From Clostridiales bacterium (GTDB lineage Bacteria > Bacillota > Clostridia > Lachnospirales > Lachnospiraceae): a stretch of 64,000 bases of DNA. The stretch's first letter is position 1. Each line of letters begins with the position of its first letter. A program made the translations under genes and the position numbers. This document shows positions 63,084-64,000 of this stretch, piece by piece. Under the pieces are notes generated by a model. The model made no database searches, had not been told where the DNA came from, and saw only the letters and a list, made by a program, of their open reading frames with translations. The DNA lies in the NCBI GenBank assembly GCA_012839295.1, contig DUNO01000011.1, forward strand, positions 1-64,000, written 5' to 3'.

Positions 63084-64000
63084 TTATTTTATCCGAACGA
63101 TGTAGGTTTCATAGTCTTTGGTTTCATCTGCCGGGCTCAGGAAAACAACCTCCCCCAGGCTCTTTAGCATCTCATGGTTAATCGTCGTATATTTATCCTG
63201 TTCCAGCTTGCCCACATAGATATAGGACACCTGGTATTTGTCCAATAAGCTTCTTATATACCCCTCATCCGTTCCGGTATATATCTTCTCAATGTCCGAG
63301 GTACGTGCATCCAGAAGTGACAGTTCCCCCTTCCAAAGCCATTCATGGGTATGCCATCCAAGTATGGTCGGCAGCCCCGTCATCACCGATACCCTTTCAT
63401 AATCCGTATAGCTGTCGCCCGGCGCTTCCAGGACCACCGGCATACCTGTTACATTTTCATTCAGCCAGTTAATTGCCAGGTCGTCGTCCGGCATTGTCGT
63501 CTCCATGAAGGCCGTCGCATCCAGCCCTTCATAGCCTGACAGTTTAAAAATATTCCCATACCAGGAATTCACCGCATTTTGTATATAACATACCGTCATA
63601 AGGAAGAGAACCAGCCCCGTTGCTGCAACCCTCTTTTGCCGCGCTGTATTGCCATAGCAAAGCAGGCGCAGGAAAATATATCCCATGCCAAGCCCAAACA
63701 TGATATAGGCCTGGTAGGTAAGCTTAAACATGGTATTGGCCCTTTTATAGTCTCCGGAATATATATCCTGGACATAGACCAGCTCCGGAATCAGAACCAG
63801 GCCTATGGCACAGAGCCCGATAATAATAACGAACAGATCAGAGGCTGTCAGATTCCTTAGGATATCAGAAAACCTTATTTCAAAAGCCTTTTTAGTTTTT
63901 TGGGTCTTGCCCTCCTTTTGAACCTTGATTTCGGCTCCAGCCCTTCCTCCTGCCTGGATCTTTTCTTCTATTTGGGTCTCCGGCTGCTCCTGGGCTTCCT
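63084..64000 (-). CDS. DUF2298-like polytopic membrane protein (5' part outside window)
   Basis: The frame is open from the right edge to the stop at 63084, giving about 305 C-terminal residues. The visible part starts with a charged linker (EQPETQIEEK...), then membrane helices. The segment PELVYVQDIYSGDYKRANT then MFKLTYQAYIMF resembles the DUF2298 pattern (usually ...RMNTVFKFYFQAW). A soluble C-terminal domain follows (DDLAINWLNENVTGMPVVLEAPGDSY, TGLPTILGWHTHEWLWKG). DUF2298 proteins are membrane glycosyltransferase-like; function is not established. The first Met inside, at 63731, is not the start. Confidence 0.78.
   Translation of the reverse strand, partial: EAQEQPETQIEEKIQAGGRAGAEIKVQKEGKTQKTKKAFEIRFSDILRNLTASDLFVIIIGLCAIGLVLIPELVYVQDIYSGDYKRANTMFKLTYQAYIMFGLGMGYIFLRLLCYGNTARQKRVAATGLVLFLMTVCYIQNAVNSWYGNIFKLSGYEGLDATAFMETTMPDDDLAINWLNENVTGMPVVLEAPGDSYTDYERVSVMTGLPTILGWHTHEWLWKGELSLLDARTSDIEKIYTGTDEGYIRSLLDKYQVSYIYVGKLEQDKYTTINHEMLKSLGEVVFLSPADETKDYETYIVRIK

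Noticed and set aside
63084..63731. A complete 215-codon gene starting at 63731
   Set aside because: The same frame stays open to the window edge and encodes membrane sequence matching the family, so the Met at 63731 is internal.

Overview
The window reads as a chromosomal segment of an anaerobic, spore-forming Firmicute of the Clostridia, most like a Lachnospiraceae member. The basis is protein style and gene order: YlbJ and an alpha/beta-type small acid-soluble spore protein (sporulation), the IreB-RuvX-DUF1292 trio, the MltG-like/TrmR/TrhP cluster, the DUF711/ACT pair, and Pta-AckA acetate metabolism. This placement is an inference; no 16S gene is present. Most genes lie on the minus strand and are housekeeping. 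The only structural RNA found is one tRNA-Leu(CAA).

Layout. 0-3.7 kb: two convergent AraC regulators bracketed by inverted copies of a hairpin-forming repeat, then a GH1 beta-glucosidase. 3.8-12.1 kb (minus): TrhP-like U32 protein, TrmR, a truncated MltG-like protein, RNase J with an extra repetitive N-terminus, Fur, DUF1292, RuvX, IreB, MtaB. 12.2-19.2 kb: an HPr-like protein lacking the phospho-histidine, ThiI with its cysteine desulfurase, an M23 peptidase, an LCP protein, PepD. 19.5-27 kb: DUF711/ACT, an MBL hydrolase, an MNT-HEPN locus whose HEPN gene is frameshifted, CoaE, PolA, an anti-sigma-like protein. 27-32 kb: tRNA-Leu, a LysM-GH18 protein, a GGDEF-EAL protein, a Nudix protein. 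32.5-43.4 kb: PBP, FtsW/RodA, RlhA-like U32 protein, ZapA, RuvB, RuvA, a zinc-ribbon protein, and a CmpB-like membrane domain fused to a cardiolipin synthase. 43.6-51.5 kb: YprB-like exonuclease, a second LysM-GH18 paralogue, RpmF, YceD, AckA, Pta, TmcAL. 51.6-54.3 kb is the most accessory part: ArsR-MFS and an intact MNT-HEPN pair. 54.4-64 kb: PepF, YlbJ, a coiled-coil protein, CoaD, RsmD, SASP, citrate synthase, an L,D-transpeptidase, and the 3' end of a DUF2298 membrane protein running off the right edge.

The genes form several working groups: tRNA modification (TrhP/TrmR for U34, MtaB for A37, NifS/ThiI for s4U8, TmcAL for tRNA-Met C34), envelope and division (PBP/FtsW, ZapA, LCP, M23, L,D-transpeptidase), DNA repair (RuvA/B, RuvX, PolA), and acetate overflow (Pta/AckA).

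The most unusual signals are not genes. (1) Several leaders carry the order decoy Shine-Dalgarno, anti-Shine-Dalgarno, true Shine-Dalgarno (DUF1292, thiI, zinc-ribbon, citrate synthase; a variant at polA), which could form mutually exclusive hairpins; at thiI this is built from a ~28-bp tandem array. (2) Three families of structured intergenic repeats recur, one with a compensatory base change in its stem. (3) Short in-frame tandem repeats have expanded inside otherwise conserved proteins (AraC regulator, RNase J, MtaB, FtsW, U32). None of these could be tested here by folding or database search.
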